From NCBI GenBank assembly GCA_013695145.1, contig JACDBB010000164.1:1-32613 (forward strand): 32,613 nt of DNA, given 5' to 3'. Positions 24,258 through 32,309 of the stretch are shown here, in pieces (the first letter of the stretch is position 1; the number at the start of each line of letters is the position of its first letter). The position numbers were made by a program, and so were the translations under genes. Below the pieces are notes generated by a model. The model saw nothing but the letters and a program-made list of their open reading frames with translations, made no database searches and was not told the DNA's origin. The stretch comes from Euzebyales bacterium (GTDB taxonomy: Bacteria > Actinomycetota > Nitriliruptoria > Euzebyales > Egibacteraceae).

Positions 24258-25064
24258 TCAGGGTGAGTGGCGGCGCCAGCCGTGATCGACAGGGCCGATG
24301 CCACCCCCCAGGGCCAAGCCGTGGCGGATGGCACCGGTGACGTACTCCTTGGCCGCGCGGACCGCGTCGACGACGTCGAGGCCCAGGGCGCGATGAGCGG
24401 CGATCGCGGCGGCGAGCGTGCAGCCCGTACCGTGCGTGTGCGCCGCGGCGCTGCGCTCGCCGCGCACCTCCACCGTGGTCGAACCGTCGGTGAGCAGATC
24501 GACCGCGTCGACGACGTCGGGCAGATGCCCGCCCTTGACCAGCACCCAGCGAGGGCCCAGCGCGAGCACCGCCTCGGCCGCGGCCGGCAGGTCGTCCGCG
24601 CCGCGCACCTGCACGCCTGTCAGGGCGGCGACCTCGCCGAGGTTGGGGGTCGCGACCTCGGCCAACGGCAGGATGCGGCGCTTCAGGGCGTCGATGGCGT
24701 CGGGGCGGACCAGCGCGTCGCCGTGCTTTGACGCGCACACCGGGTCGACGACGAGCCGCGCGATGCCGTGCCGCGCGACGCCGTCCGCCACGACGTCGAT
24801 CAGCGCCGCGCTGGCCAGCATCCCGGTCTTGGCCGCGTCCACGCCGATGTCGCCGGCCACCGCGTCCAGCTGTGCGGTGACGAACTCGGGCGGCACCTCA
24901 TGGACCCCGTGGACCCCCAGCGTGTTCTGCGCGGTCAGCGCCACGATCACGCTCATGCCGAACGTGTCCAGCTCGGTGAACGTCTTCAGATCCGCCTGGA
25001 TCCCCGCACCCCCTCCCGAGTCCGAGCCGGCGATGGTGAGCGCGCGCGGCAGGACGGCGCTCAC
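24258..25064 (-). CDS. thiD: Hydroxymethylpyrimidine/phosphomethylpyrimidine kinase
   Basis: ThiD phosphorylates HMP and HMP-P to make the pyrimidine half of thiamine. The start [56 protein letters not shown] (usually DPVMVAKSGD) and the anion hole [15 protein letters not shown] are present. The 268 residues are normal. ATG 25064 overlaps the thiL stop by four bases, so thiL and thiD are coupled. No TPP riboswitch is visible upstream of thiL. Confidence 0.94.
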   Translation of the reverse strand: MSAVLPRALTIAGSDSGGGAGIQADLKTFTELDTFGMSVIVALTAQNTLGVHGVHEVPPEFVTAQLDAVAGDIGVDAAKTGMLASAALIDVVADGVARHGIARLVVDPVCASKHGDALVRPDAIDALKRRILPLAEVATPNLGEVAALTGVQVRGADDLPAAAEAVLALGPRWVLVKGGHLPDVVDAVDLLTDGSTTVEVRGERSAAAHTHGTGCTLAAAIAAHRALGLDVVDAVRAAKEYVTGAIRHGLALGGGIGPVDHGWRRHSP

Positions 25065-26047
25065 GTGACGGGTCCCTGCGCGTAGTGGTCGTAGCCCATG
25101 CCGGCCAGATCGCGTCGGGTCCCGTCCGCAAGCTCCAGGGTGGCGTCCTCACCCTCGACGACTCGCCCGACCACCGCCGCGGCGACCCCCTCGGCCGCAC
25201 CCGCCGCGCGCGCGGCCTCCTCCGCCGCGTCAGCTGGCAGCGCCGCGAGCAGCGCGAAGTCCTCGCCGCCGCCGCACACGATGTCGAGCACATCGACGCC
25301 GAGGGCGACCGCCGCAGCGGCCACGCCATCGGCGACCGGCAGGTCGATGGCGCGGACGATCGCTCCAACCTCCGAGGAGCGGCAGATGTGGCCGAGGTCT
25401 GAACCAAGCCCGTCGGACAGGTCGATCATCGCGGTGGCGCCGTGCTCGGCGAGGACGCGACCCGCGGCGACCAGCGCTTGCGGGCGCCGGTGCGCGGCCG
25501 CCAGCGCCGGGTCGGGTTCGGCCCCGGCTTGCAGCTGCGCCACGGCTGCCGCGGCGGCCCCCAGGCTGCCGACGACCACCAGCGCGTGGCCGGGCTTCGC
25601 GCCGGCACGCGTGACGGCCCTGCCTGGCTCGACCTCGCCCAGCGCGGTGACCGATAGGGCCAGCGCGCCTGCTTTGACCGTGTCGCCGCCCACGAGCCGC
25701 AGCCCCCACCGCTGGCACGCCGCTCGCATCCCGGCGTAGAGCGCTTCGATCTCGTCGGTCCCGACGTCGGCGGGCCTGCACAGGCCGACCACCGCGGCGG
25801 TGGGGCGCGCCCCCATCGCCGCGAGGTCAGAGGCGTTGACGGCGACGGCCTTCCAGCCGACGTCCGCGGGGCTCGAGACGTCGCGGCGGAAGTGCACGCC
25901 CTCGACGACCACATCGACCGCCACGCAGACCCAGCGCTCACCGAAGTCCAGGACGGCGGCGTCGTCGCCATGGCCGACGGCGATGCCCTCCTCAGCGCCG
26001 GTCAGGAACGGAGCGAGCTGCGCGATGAGTTCGAATTCGCCGGTCAT
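25061..26047 (-). CDS. thiL: Thiamine-monophosphate kinase
   Basis: ThiL converts thiamine monophosphate to thiamine diphosphate. Motifs: GHGDDAAVL near the start, [37 protein letters not shown] and [17 protein letters not shown], with [16 protein letters not shown] at the C-terminal end. ATG 26047 gives 328 residues; a GTG at 26068 would add seven. Hairpin element copy B lies about 70 bp upstream of the start. It is coupled to thiD. Confidence 0.94.
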   Translation of the reverse strand: MTGEFELIAQLAPFLTGAEEGIAVGHGDDAAVLDFGERWVCVAVDVVVEGVHFRRDVSSPADVGWKAVAVNASDLAAMGARPTAAVVGLCRPADVGTDEIEALYAGMRAACQRWGLRLVGGDTVKAGALALSVTALGEVEPGRAVTRAGAKPGHALVVVGSLGAAAAAVAQLQAGAEPDPALAAAHRRPQALVAAGRVLAEHGATAMIDLSDGLGSDLGHICRSSEVGAIVRAIDLPVADGVAAAAVALGVDVLDIVCGGGEDFALLAALPADAAEEAARAAGAAEGVAAAVVGRVVEGEDATLELADGTRRDLAGMGYDHYAQGPVT

Positions 26048-26117
26048 CTGTGGCCGAGTATCGCGCACGCGCGGCCGGGCGCAGCGCGCCCGGTACAGTT
26101 CCGGCGCAGACCTGCGT

Positions 26118-26197
26118 CGTGAATGCGCCCGAGCTTGCGCGGGCGATCCTCACAATCGGAGGTTGTGGGCATCGCGCAGCGATGGCCATGACATCCG
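26118..26197 (+). repeat. Hairpin element copy B, between thiL and dodecin
   Basis: GTGAATGCGCCCGAGCTTGC opens the copy. The second hairpin has arms TGGGCATCGC and GCGATGGCCA around GCA; nine of ten positions pair. Compared with copy C, positions 5 and 6 change together on both arms (G-C to C-G and G-C to A-T). It lies in a divergent promoter region. Confidence 0.9.
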
Positions 26198-26215
26198 GCG
26201 ATGAAAGGACCCCGC

Positions 26216-26485
26216 GTGGCAGTCCTCAACTCAATCGAGCTCCAAGGCGTGTCTGAGACCGGCTGGCGGGAGGCCGCCAACGAGGCGTTGAGCGAGGCGG
26301 GACGCACGCTGCGTCACATCCGTCGCATGGATGTCCTGGGAACCAGCGCCGCGGTCGGTTCCGACGGAGCCGTCACCGAGTACCGCGCGCAGGTGCGACT
26401 GACGTTCGAGGTGGAGACCGCCCACGAGCGCGAGGGGCGCGCGGGCGCTACGCCGCAGGGCCGGCCGCCACGCGCAGGGCGGTGA
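26216..26485 (+). CDS. Dodecin-family flavin-binding protein
   Basis: Dodecins are small proteins forming dodecamers that store flavin. The core SIELQGVSETGWREAANEAL, SEAGRTLRHIRRMDVL and TEYRAQVRLTFEVE fits the family's strand-helix-strand-strand pattern, including the Trp that stacks on flavin. GTG 26216 has AAAGGA six bases upstream, which decides it against ATG 26201. The 89 residues exceed the usual 65-70; the basic tail after FEVE overlaps the convergent phosphoribosyltransferase gene by 38 bp and is probably non-essential. Confidence 0.82.
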   Translation: MAVLNSIELQGVSETGWREAANEALSEAGRTLRHIRRMDVLGTSAAVGSDGAVTEYRAQVRLTFEVETAHEREGRAGATPQGRPPRAGR

Positions 26486-27119
26486 CGGCGTCGGTGTCCG
26501 ACAGCTGCGCGAAATCGGCGTAGGCCTGCCCGACCGACAGGAACTCCGCGGGCGTGGACAGCACGAGCACGGCGTCCGCCGCGTCGGCCATCCGCTCCGT
26601 GACCCCTGCCGGCCCCACGGGCGCGGCCAGCAGGACGCGCCGCGCGCCGTTGCGACGCGCGTACGCGCAGGCCAGCCGCGCGGTCCCGCCGGTGGCGATG
26701 CCGTCGTCCACCACGATCGCGACGGCGCCTTCCAGGTCCGCGGGGGCGGCGGCCTCCCGGTACAGCGCCACGCGACGCCCCACGGCGTCGCGGCGGTCAG
26801 CGATCTCCTGCTCGATCTCGGCGGTCGACAGGCCCAACCGCGCCACGAGGTCGTCGTTGACCTCGACGTGCCCGTCCGCGCCGATGGCACCGAACCCCAG
26901 CTCCTGGTTGTGCGGGCTGCGGAGCTTGCGGACCACGACGACGTCGAACGGCGCCCGCAGCGCGCGGGCGACCTCAGCGCCGACGGGCAGCCCGCCCCGC
27001 GGGACGCCGAGGACGACGATCCGCTCGGCCCCCTCCACCTCGGGATGCGTGGACAGGGCGGTGGCCAGGCGGCGTCCCGCGTCCTGCCGGTCCTCGAACA
27101 CCTGCATGCGTGTGGCCAT
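26448..27119 (-). CDS. Phosphoribosyltransferase-family protein
   Basis: The 223-residue protein has the PRPP-binding motif VVDDGIATGGTARLA and an N-terminal VVLGVPRGGLPVGAEVA with VVVRKLRSPHNQELGFGAI. This arrangement is typical of stand-alone phosphoribosyltransferase-like proteins of unknown substrate, not of the named purine or pyrimidine enzymes. ATG 27119 or an in-frame ATG four codons later may be the start; neither has a strong ribosome site. It is divergent from the RAM-domain gene. Confidence 0.85.
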   Translation of the reverse strand: MATRMQVFEDRQDAGRRLATALSTHPEVEGAERIVVLGVPRGGLPVGAEVARALRAPFDVVVVRKLRSPHNQELGFGAIGADGHVEVNDDLVARLGLSTAEIEQEIADRRDAVGRRVALYREAAAPADLEGAVAIVVDDGIATGGTARLACAYARRNGARRVLLAAPVGPAGVTERMADAADAVLVLSTPAEFLSVGQAYADFAQLSDTDAVTALRVAAGPAA

Positions 27120-27203
27120 TCGTCGCCGATTCGACGTGGCGGGTTCGCCGCGCCTCTAGGATGCCCCTCTCACGCCGCAACGAGGCATCGAAAGGGCCTG
27201 CCC

Positions 27204-27437
27204 ATGGTCTCCGCGTACATCCTCATCCTGACAGAGGTCGGCAAAGCGGCCCAGGTCGCCGCTGCCGTGTCGGACATCGACGGCGTCGACGCCGCCGAGG
27301 ACGTCACCGGCCCCTACGACGTGATCGTGCGGGCGAAGGCCGAGACCGTCGACGAGCTCGGCAAGATGGTGGTCGCCAAGATCCAGGCCATCGACGGCAT
27401 CGACCGCACGCTCACCTGCCCGGTGGTGCACCTGTAG
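27204..27437 (+). CDS. Stand-alone Lrp/AsnC ligand-binding (RAM) domain protein
   Basis: The 77-residue protein is only the effector-binding domain of the Lrp/AsnC family: AYILILTEVGKAAQVAAAVS, then ITGPYD-type VTGPYDVIVRAKAETVDELG and DGIDRTLTCPVVHL. There is no helix-turn-helix. Such proteins form octamers and can bind amino acids or partner with full regulators; no partner is visible here. ATG 27204 has AAAGGG seven bases upstream. A -10-like TAGGAT lies at 27157-27162. Confidence 0.88.
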   Translation: MVSAYILILTEVGKAAQVAAAVSDIDGVDAAEDVTGPYDVIVRAKAETVDELGKMVVAKIQAIDGIDRTLTCPVVHL

Positions 27438-27442
27438 GCGGG

Positions 27443-28558
27443 TCACGGCGGGAACCGGGCGCCGCGCCGGCCGGCGTCGAGCGCCAGGTCGAGCAGGCGG
27501 TCCACGATCTGCGGGCGTTCCATCCCCTCCGCCTCCCAGACCGCCCAGAACATCGACTGCGAGGTCAAGCCGGGGATCGTGTTGATCTCGTTGACCAGGA
27601 CCTGCCCCGTCGCCTCCACGTAGAACATGTCGACCCGTGACATCCCGCGCGCCCCGATCGCCAGGTAGGCGTCTCGGGCGTACTCCATGCAGGCGCGGGA
27701 CACCTCGTCGGGGATGTCAGCCGGGCAGCGCAGCTCGACCGGCGCGATGTACTTCGCGTCGAAGTCGTAGAAGATGCCCGTGTGGACCGTCTCGCCGGGT
27801 CGGGTGACGACCGGCTCGGCGTTGCCCATGACGCCGCACTCGATCTCGCGGATGCCCTCCATGCCCTCCTCGACGATGGCGACGCGGTCGAAGCCGAACG
27901 CCTCCTCGATACCGGCGGTGAGCGCCAGCCGATCGTCGCACCGGCAGATGCCGATCGACGAGCCCTGGCGGGCGGGTTTGGTGAACATCGGGTAGGCGAG
28001 CGCGGCCTCCACCTCATCCATGACCGCGTGGCGATCCGCCTCCCACGCCCCCCGACGGACTGTCCTATGGGGCACCTGCGGCAGGCCTCTCGCGGTGAAC
28101 ACATGCTTCATCTGGCGCTTGTCGATGCCGATGGCGCTGGCCGCGACGTCCGGACCGACGTAGGGCACGCCGAAGCTGGCGAGCAGCCCCTGCACGGTGC
28201 CGTCCTCGCCGTAGGGGCCGTGCATGACCGGAAAGCAGACATCGACAGGGCCGAGTCCGGTGAACCCGCCGCCAGCCTCGCCGCCGTCGTCGAAGCGCAC
28301 CAGGACCGGGCCTTTGCGGGACGACACCAGCGCCACGGTCTGGCCGTCGGCCGGGACGGCCGGGAGCGTCCCCTCTGCGGCTTCTGCGACGCCGTCGACG
28401 AGCGTCCAGCGGCCCTCGCGGGTGATGCCGACGGTGGTCACGTCGTATCTGCCGCGGTCGATGGCGGCGAGCACGTTGCGGGCGGACAAGCACGACACCT
28501 CGTGCTCGCTCGAGCGTCCACCGAACAGCACGAGGACGCGGATGCGCTCGATCGTCAT
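27443..28558 (-). CDS. ddl: D-alanine--D-alanine ligase
   Basis: Ddl makes the D-Ala-D-Ala dipeptide of peptidoglycan. Motifs: VLFGGRSSEHEVSCLSARNV, PVMHGPYGEDGTVQGLL, the ATP-grasp KPARQGSSIGICR, VEEGMEGIREIECGVMG, FDAKYIAP and VNEINTIPGLTSQSMF. The 371 residues are normal. It ends six bases from the convergent RAM-domain gene and starts ten bases after gpsA, so the two are one operon. Confidence 0.95.
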   Translation of the reverse strand: MTIERIRVLVLFGGRSSEHEVSCLSARNVLAAIDRGRYDVTTVGITREGRWTLVDGVAEAAEGTLPAVPADGQTVALVSSRKGPVLVRFDDGGEAGGGFTGLGPVDVCFPVMHGPYGEDGTVQGLLASFGVPYVGPDVAASAIGIDKRQMKHVFTARGLPQVPHRTVRRGAWEADRHAVMDEVEAALAYPMFTKPARQGSSIGICRCDDRLALTAGIEEAFGFDRVAIVEEGMEGIREIECGVMGNAEPVVTRPGETVHTGIFYDFDAKYIAPVELRCPADIPDEVSRACMEYARDAYLAIGARGMSRVDMFYVEATGQVLVNEINTIPGLTSQSMFWAVWEAEGMERPQIVDRLLDLALDAGRRGARFPP

Positions 28559-28568
28559 GACTGCTTCC

Positions 28569-29588
28569 TCAATCCGGTGATGGCAGCCCGTGGAACTCGG
28601 CCTTGCGCTCTCTGCCCATCAACGAGCCAAGCACCTGGTGCGGCGAGCGACCGCCGTGGACCACCTGCACGACTCCCTCGATGAGCGGCATCTCCACCCC
28701 GTGCGCCTCCGCGATCGCCACGATCGCTTTGGAGGATCTCACGCCTTCGGCGACCATGTTCATCTCTGCGATGATCTCGTCAAGCGACCGTCCGCGGCCG
28801 AGCTGCTCGCCGACGTGCCGGTTGCGCGACTGGTGGCTCATGCACGTGGCGACCAGGTCGCCCATCCCGGCCAGGCCCGAGAACGTGAGCGGGTTGCCGC
28901 CCAGCGCCACGCCGAGCCGCGTCATCTCGGCCAGGCCACGGGTCACGAGCATGGCCTTCGAGTTGTCGCCGAACCCCATGCCGTCGGCCATGCCGGCGGC
29001 CAGGGCGATGCCGTTCTTGACGGCGCCGCCGATCTCGACCCCGACCACGTCGGGATTCGTGTACACGCGGAAGTACGGGTTGTGGCAGGCGGCCTGGACC
29101 CTTGCGGCGATCACGGTCTCCGGCCCCGCGACCACGGTGCCGCCCGGCATGCGTTGGGCGCACTCCCTGGCGAGGTTGGGCCCGCTGACGACCACGACAT
29201 GGCTGTAGGGGGCCCCCGTCAGCTCGCGAATCACCTGACTGGCCCGCTTGCGCGTGTCGAGCTCGATGCCCTTGATGAGGCTCACGAACGTCGCCGCGCG
29301 CGGGAGCGCGGCCGACCAGTCGGTGAGGCTGTCGCGCAGCGCGTGACTCGGCACGGCCAGCACGACGATCTCCGCGCCTGCGAGGGCCTGCTCGGGGTCG
29401 CTGGTGGCGCGCAGGGAGTCCGGCAGCTCGATGTCGCCGAGGTAGTCGGGATTGCGGTGCTCGGCGCGCACCTGCGCGGCGACCGTGTCGCGGCGTGCCC
29501 ACAGCACCACGTCCTCGCCGGCGTCGGCGCACAGCATCGCGAAGGCCGTACCCCACGATCCTGCGCCCATCACCGCGACCGTTCCCAC
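28569..29588 (-). CDS. gpsA: Glycerol-3-phosphate dehydrogenase [NAD(P)+]
   Basis: GpsA reduces dihydroxyacetone phosphate to glycerol-3-phosphate for phospholipids, the acceptor used with PlsX products. Motifs: VAVMGAGSWGTAFAMLCADA, VLAVPSHALRD, SLIKGIELDTRKRASQVI, VVVSGPNLARECAQ and the catalytic EIGGAVKNGIALAAGMADGM. The GTG at 29588 has GGGAGA seven bases upstream and gives 339 residues; the longer open frame upstream runs through hairpin element copy C and is not used. Confidence 0.95.
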   Translation of the reverse strand: MGTVAVMGAGSWGTAFAMLCADAGEDVVLWARRDTVAAQVRAEHRNPDYLGDIELPDSLRATSDPEQALAGAEIVVLAVPSHALRDSLTDWSAALPRAATFVSLIKGIELDTRKRASQVIRELTGAPYSHVVVVSGPNLARECAQRMPGGTVVAGPETVIAARVQAACHNPYFRVYTNPDVVGVEIGGAVKNGIALAAGMADGMGFGDNSKAMLVTRGLAEMTRLGVALGGNPLTFSGLAGMGDLVATCMSHQSRNRHVGEQLGRGRSLDEIIAEMNMVAEGVRSSKAIVAIAEAHGVEMPLIEGVVQVVHGGRSPHQVLGSLMGRERKAEFHGLPSPD

Positions 29589-29639
29589 TTGGGGGTCTCC
29601 CTCCGCCGCCGCGCGCCGGTCATGCCCCAGACGCCGAGT

Positions 29640-29717
29640 CGTGAATGCGCCCGAGCTTGCGAGGGCGATTCTCCCAGTGCCGGTCGTGGCGGTCGCGCAG
29701 CGACCGCCATGAGATGC
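29640..29717 (+). repeat. Hairpin element copy C, between gpsA and cofC
   Basis: This is the best-formed copy. The first hairpin is CGCCC...GGGCG around GAGCTTGCGA. The second has perfect 10-bp arms TGGCGGTCGC (29687-29696) and GCGACCGCCA (29700-29709) with a GCA loop. The copy ends CATGAGATGC. It is about 50 bp upstream of gpsA on the minus strand. Confidence 0.92.
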
Positions 29718-29772
29718 CGAGTGTAGAAGGCGGTTGGCCAGGCACCGCCCACCGGCCCGTAGCATGGTGGCC

Positions 29773-30396
29773 ATGCCTGCCGACGTCACCGCGATCGTCC
29801 CGCTGAAGGCGCTGCGCCGCGCCAAGGGACGGCTCGCGCCCGGTTTGGACGCGCCGTCGCGGCGAGAGCTCGCCGCCTGGATGTTCCTCCGTGTGCTCGA
29901 CGCCTGCCTGGCGGCGCCACCCGTGGCGCGCGTGCTGGTCGTGGCCGGCGACCAGGCCGCGGCGCGGCTTGCGGACGGCCGCCCCGTCGATGTCGTGGTC
30001 GAGCCCGCGCAGGGCCTGGCGACCGCGCTGGCCGCCGCCGACCGCATGACCGCCGCCGCCGCCGCGACGCTGGTCGTCGCCGCGGACCTGCCCCTGGCCG
30101 AGGCCGCAGACATCGAGGCCGTGTGCGCTGCCGGGCGATCGACCCGGACCGTGGTGGTCGTCCGCACCTGTGACGGCGGCACCGGGGCGCTGCTGCGGCG
30201 TCCCGCCACGGTGGTGGGCACCGCGTTCGGACCCGCGTCCGCGGACGCCCACGTCGCTCTGGCGCGCGCCGCCGATGTACCGGTCACGCTGCTCGACGTG
30301 CCCAACCTCGCCCTTGACGTCGACAACGCCGGCGCGCTCGCGGCGGCCCGCGCGCACGATCCGCGGCTCGAGCGCTGGGCGCGTCACGTCTCGTGA
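29773..30396 (+). CDS. cofC: 2-phospho-L-lactate guanylyltransferase (F420 synthesis)
   Basis: CofC/FbiD activates phospholactate or phosphoenolpyruvate with GTP for coenzyme F420. Motifs: AIVPLKALRRAKGRLAPGLD at the N-terminus, VVAADLPLAEAADIEAV and the DGGTGALLRRP loop (usually DGGTNAL), then AFGPASADAHV. ATG 29773 gives 207 residues; ATG 29764 in frame is an alternative. TAGCAT at 29760-29765 resembles a -10 box and would make 29773 a nearly leaderless start. Confidence 0.88.
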   Translation: MPADVTAIVPLKALRRAKGRLAPGLDAPSRRELAAWMFLRVLDACLAAPPVARVLVVAGDQAAARLADGRPVDVVVEPAQGLATALAAADRMTAAAAATLVVAADLPLAEAADIEAVCAAGRSTRTVVVVRTCDGGTGALLRRPATVVGTAFGPASADAHVALARAADVPVTLLDVPNLALDVDNAGALAAARAHDPRLERWARHVS

Positions 30397-30470
30397 TGCT
30401 GACCGGGCTGGCACCGCGGTGATGCGACCGCGTACCCTGCCGGTCCGCACGACGACTCCAGGAGCACCAC

Positions 30471-30677
30471 ATGCCGCAGGGCACGGTGAAGCACTTCGAC
30501 CCGGAGACCTGCACCGGGACCGTTCTCCTCGACACGCAGGAGGAGCTCCCCGTGGACGCCGAGACGTTCGTCGCATCGGGTCTGCTCGAGCTGCGGCTCG
30601 GTCAGCGGGTCCGGTTCGCGATCACCGACGCTGACGAGGGCAAGCGGGTCACCGACCTGGCCATGGTCAGTCTGTAG
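30471..30677 (+). CDS. Divergent cold-shock-domain-like protein
   Basis: The 68-residue protein begins QGTVKHFDPETCTGTVLLDT, which follows the cold-shock fold start GTVKWF..., and ends GQRVRFAITDADEGKRVTDL like the family's last strands. The RNP1 motif KGFGFI is replaced by CTGTVL and the RNP2 VFVHFS by LPVDAETFV, removing most aromatic nucleic-acid-binding residues. It may bind nucleic acid weakly or not at all. CAGGAG lies eight bases before ATG 30471, and TACCCT near 30433 resembles a -10. Confidence 0.75.
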   Translation: MPQGTVKHFDPETCTGTVLLDTQEELPVDAETFVASGLLELRLGQRVRFAITDADEGKRVTDLAMVSL

Positions 30678-30717
30678 TCCCCGCCAGCGGCGCTACCGCC
30701 GACCCCGTTGCCGAAGG

Positions 30718-31152
30718 ATGCCGCTCGTGTCCCAGACGACCTGGAAGCGCCGACCGACGACCGCGCGCCCGCCGGCAGCCACCGCGGTCGGCGTGCTGGC
30801 CGCGCTGGGTGTCATCGGTGCGATCTTCATGGCGCTGGCGCACAGCGGCCTCGACCTGCCGTTGGTCTCGGCGCTCGGAGCGCCGCGTATCGTCCCGGTC
30901 GCCTTGGGCTTCGCGGTCGGCGCCGTGCTGTTCGGTGCCGTCGCCTGGGCGGCTCTCACCCAGGCCTCGTGGGCGTGGCCGTTCGCCGTGGCCACAAACG
31001 GCATCGCGTTCGCCTCGTCGGTGATGCCGTGGCGGGGCATCGACCGCAGCGGGCTCCCGGCGCTGGTCACGCTCGTGGCGCTGGCGCTGCTGGCCTCCCG
31101 CAACGGCCGGGAGGCGCTGCCCTACCGGCGCCGCGACCGCGGCGCTGGCTGA
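30718..31152 (+). CDS. Small integral membrane protein
   Basis: The 144-residue protein has about four hydrophobic segments (ATAVGVLAALGVIGAIFMAL, VPVALGFAVGAVLFGAVAWA, WAWPFAVATNGIAFASSV, LVTLVALALLAS) with basic ends, so an inner-membrane location is likely. ATG 30718 or GTG 30727 can start it; GAAGG favours 30727. No family is recognised. It follows the cold-shock-like gene by about 40 bp. Confidence 0.7.
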   Translation: MPLVSQTTWKRRPTTARPPAATAVGVLAALGVIGAIFMALAHSGLDLPLVSALGAPRIVPVALGFAVGAVLFGAVAWAALTQASWAWPFAVATNGIAFASSVMPWRGIDRSGLPALVTLVALALLASRNGREALPYRRRDRGAG

Positions 31153-31335
31153 CGGGCCGACCGACGCGACCCTCGCGGGGCTGCTCGAACACCGTGTCGA
31201 TACTCCTGCCCTATCCGCAGTCATTCCGACACGGTGTCGGAAGGGCGCGCGGTCGGGACGGCGACCCGCACCGGCGCGTGCCACTGTCAGAACGCTAGGC
31301 TTTGTGCAACCGTTCGATTGCGCAAAGGAGCGACC
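31153..31335. repeat. Intergenic region with a stand-alone two-palindrome element
   Basis: The palindrome element lies at about 31185-31245: a half-degraded CGAACACCGTGTCGA centred on 31193 and the perfect TTCCGACACGGTGTCGGAA at 31224-31242 centred on 31233, again 40 bp apart, with CTCCTGCCCTATCCGCAG between. Unlike the other two copies it has no hairpin-element flanks. It is about 95 bp upstream of the SDR start. Confidence 0.75.
31296..31327 (+). promoter_or_regulatory. -10-like box and inverted repeat over the ribosome site
   Basis: TAGGCT (31296-31301) resembles a -10 box. CTTTGTGCAA (31300-31309) and TTGCGCAAAG (31318-31327) form a 10-bp inverted repeat with one mismatch around an 8-nt loop. 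The right arm includes the first bases of the AAAGGAG ribosome site (31324-31330). It can be a regulator-binding site or an mRNA hairpin that hides the ribosome site. Confidence 0.5.
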
Positions 31336-32307
31336 GTGCGAGTCCTCGTCCTGGGCGGCACCCGGTTCGTCGGCCGGGGGATCGTCGCGCGGCTCGCCGC
31401 GGCGGGCCATGAGGTGCGCTGCGTGCACCGGGGCACGCGCAGCCATGACGACCTGCCGGCCACGCATCTGCTGGTCCGCGACCGGCGCGAGCTGCCCGTG
31501 CACCGCGACGCGATCGCGGCGTTCGCGCCCGACGCGGTCGTCGACGTGTCGAACAGCGGCGGCGAGGACGCTGAGACCGCACTCGAGGCCATCCCCGATG
31601 CCGCCCGGCTGGTTGCGATCTCCTCATGCGACACCTACCGTGCGTTCGCGTCGCTGCATGGCGGGCGGCAGACCGACGCGCTGCCCCTGACCGAGACGTC
31701 CCCGGTGCGGGAGCCTGGGGATGGCCCGCAGTGGGGCAACCTCGACGTGGAGGCGCGCTACCTGGCGCGCGGGGGGACGGTGCTGCGCCTGGGAGCCGTG
31801 TACGGCCAGGGTGACTACCAGCGGCGCTTCGACTTCGTGCTGCGCCGCGTGCGCGCGGGCCGGGCACGGATCCCGGTCGGCTCCGGCACGTTCCTGTTCA
31901 GCCACGTCGACGTCGCCGACGTGGCCGAGGCCGTCCGGTTGGTGATCACCGATCGCGGCGCCGGGGTGGAAGGAGGGGAGTGGTCGGCCCGGGTGGAGGG
32001 TCAGGTGTTCAACGTGGCCGAGTCCGCCACGTGGCCGTACCGGGCGCGGGCAGAGCGGGTCCTGGCCGCGGCGGGCAGCGCCGCAGCGCTGGTGCAGGTC
32101 GACGACGAGCGGCTGCCGGCCGACCTCGCGATCACGGGAACGCTGTCCCAGCATCTGCTGGTCAGCTCAGCCAAGCTGCGCGAGGTCGTTGGCTGGCGCG
32201 ACGGCGACGCCGAGGCGGCGCTGGCGAAGGCAGTGGAGTGGTACCAGCAGCACCCGCCCGAGCCGGAGGATGCCGACTTCTCAGCCGACGATGCCGCGCT
32301 CGCCTGA
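31336..32307 (+). CDS. Atypical NAD-dependent epimerase/SDR-family protein
   Basis: The 323-residue protein starts VLVLGGTRFVGRGIVARLAA, a Rossmann nucleotide-binding motif, and has AVVDVSNSGGEDAETALEAI, LRLGAVYGQGDYQRRFDFV and HVDVADVAEAV as in extended SDRs. Where active members have Tyr-x3-Lys, this one reads PQWGNLDVEARY, with Trp and Asp at those places. It may therefore be a binding protein or use other residues. GTG 31336 has AAAGGAG five bases upstream. The hydrophilic tail is rich in Pro, Glu and Asp. Confidence 0.82.
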   Translation: MRVLVLGGTRFVGRGIVARLAAAGHEVRCVHRGTRSHDDLPATHLLVRDRRELPVHRDAIAAFAPDAVVDVSNSGGEDAETALEAIPDAARLVAISSCDTYRAFASLHGGRQTDALPLTETSPVREPGDGPQWGNLDVEARYLARGGTVLRLGAVYGQGDYQRRFDFVLRRVRAGRARIPVGSGTFLFSHVDVADVAEAVRLVITDRGAGVEGGEWSARVEGQVFNVAESATWPYRARAERVLAAAGSAAALVQVDDERLPADLAITGTLSQHLLVSSAKLREVVGWRDGDAEAALAKAVEWYQQHPPEPEDADFSADDAALA

Positions 32308-32309
32308 CA

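Noticed and set aside
23834-24334. N-terminal extension of RecG
   Set aside because: It overlaps rpmB and its promoter on the other strand. RecG relatives begin near GTG 23833.
26048-26117. TPP riboswitch upstream of thiL-thiD
   Set aside because: The conserved CUGAGA and ACCUGAUC-type thi-box segments are not present. The leader holds only the hairpin element.
28569-30326. 585-codon form of gpsA
   Set aside because: The extra 246 residues run through the hairpin element and antisense of cofC. The GTG at 29588 has a ribosome site and begins the conserved Rossmann strand.
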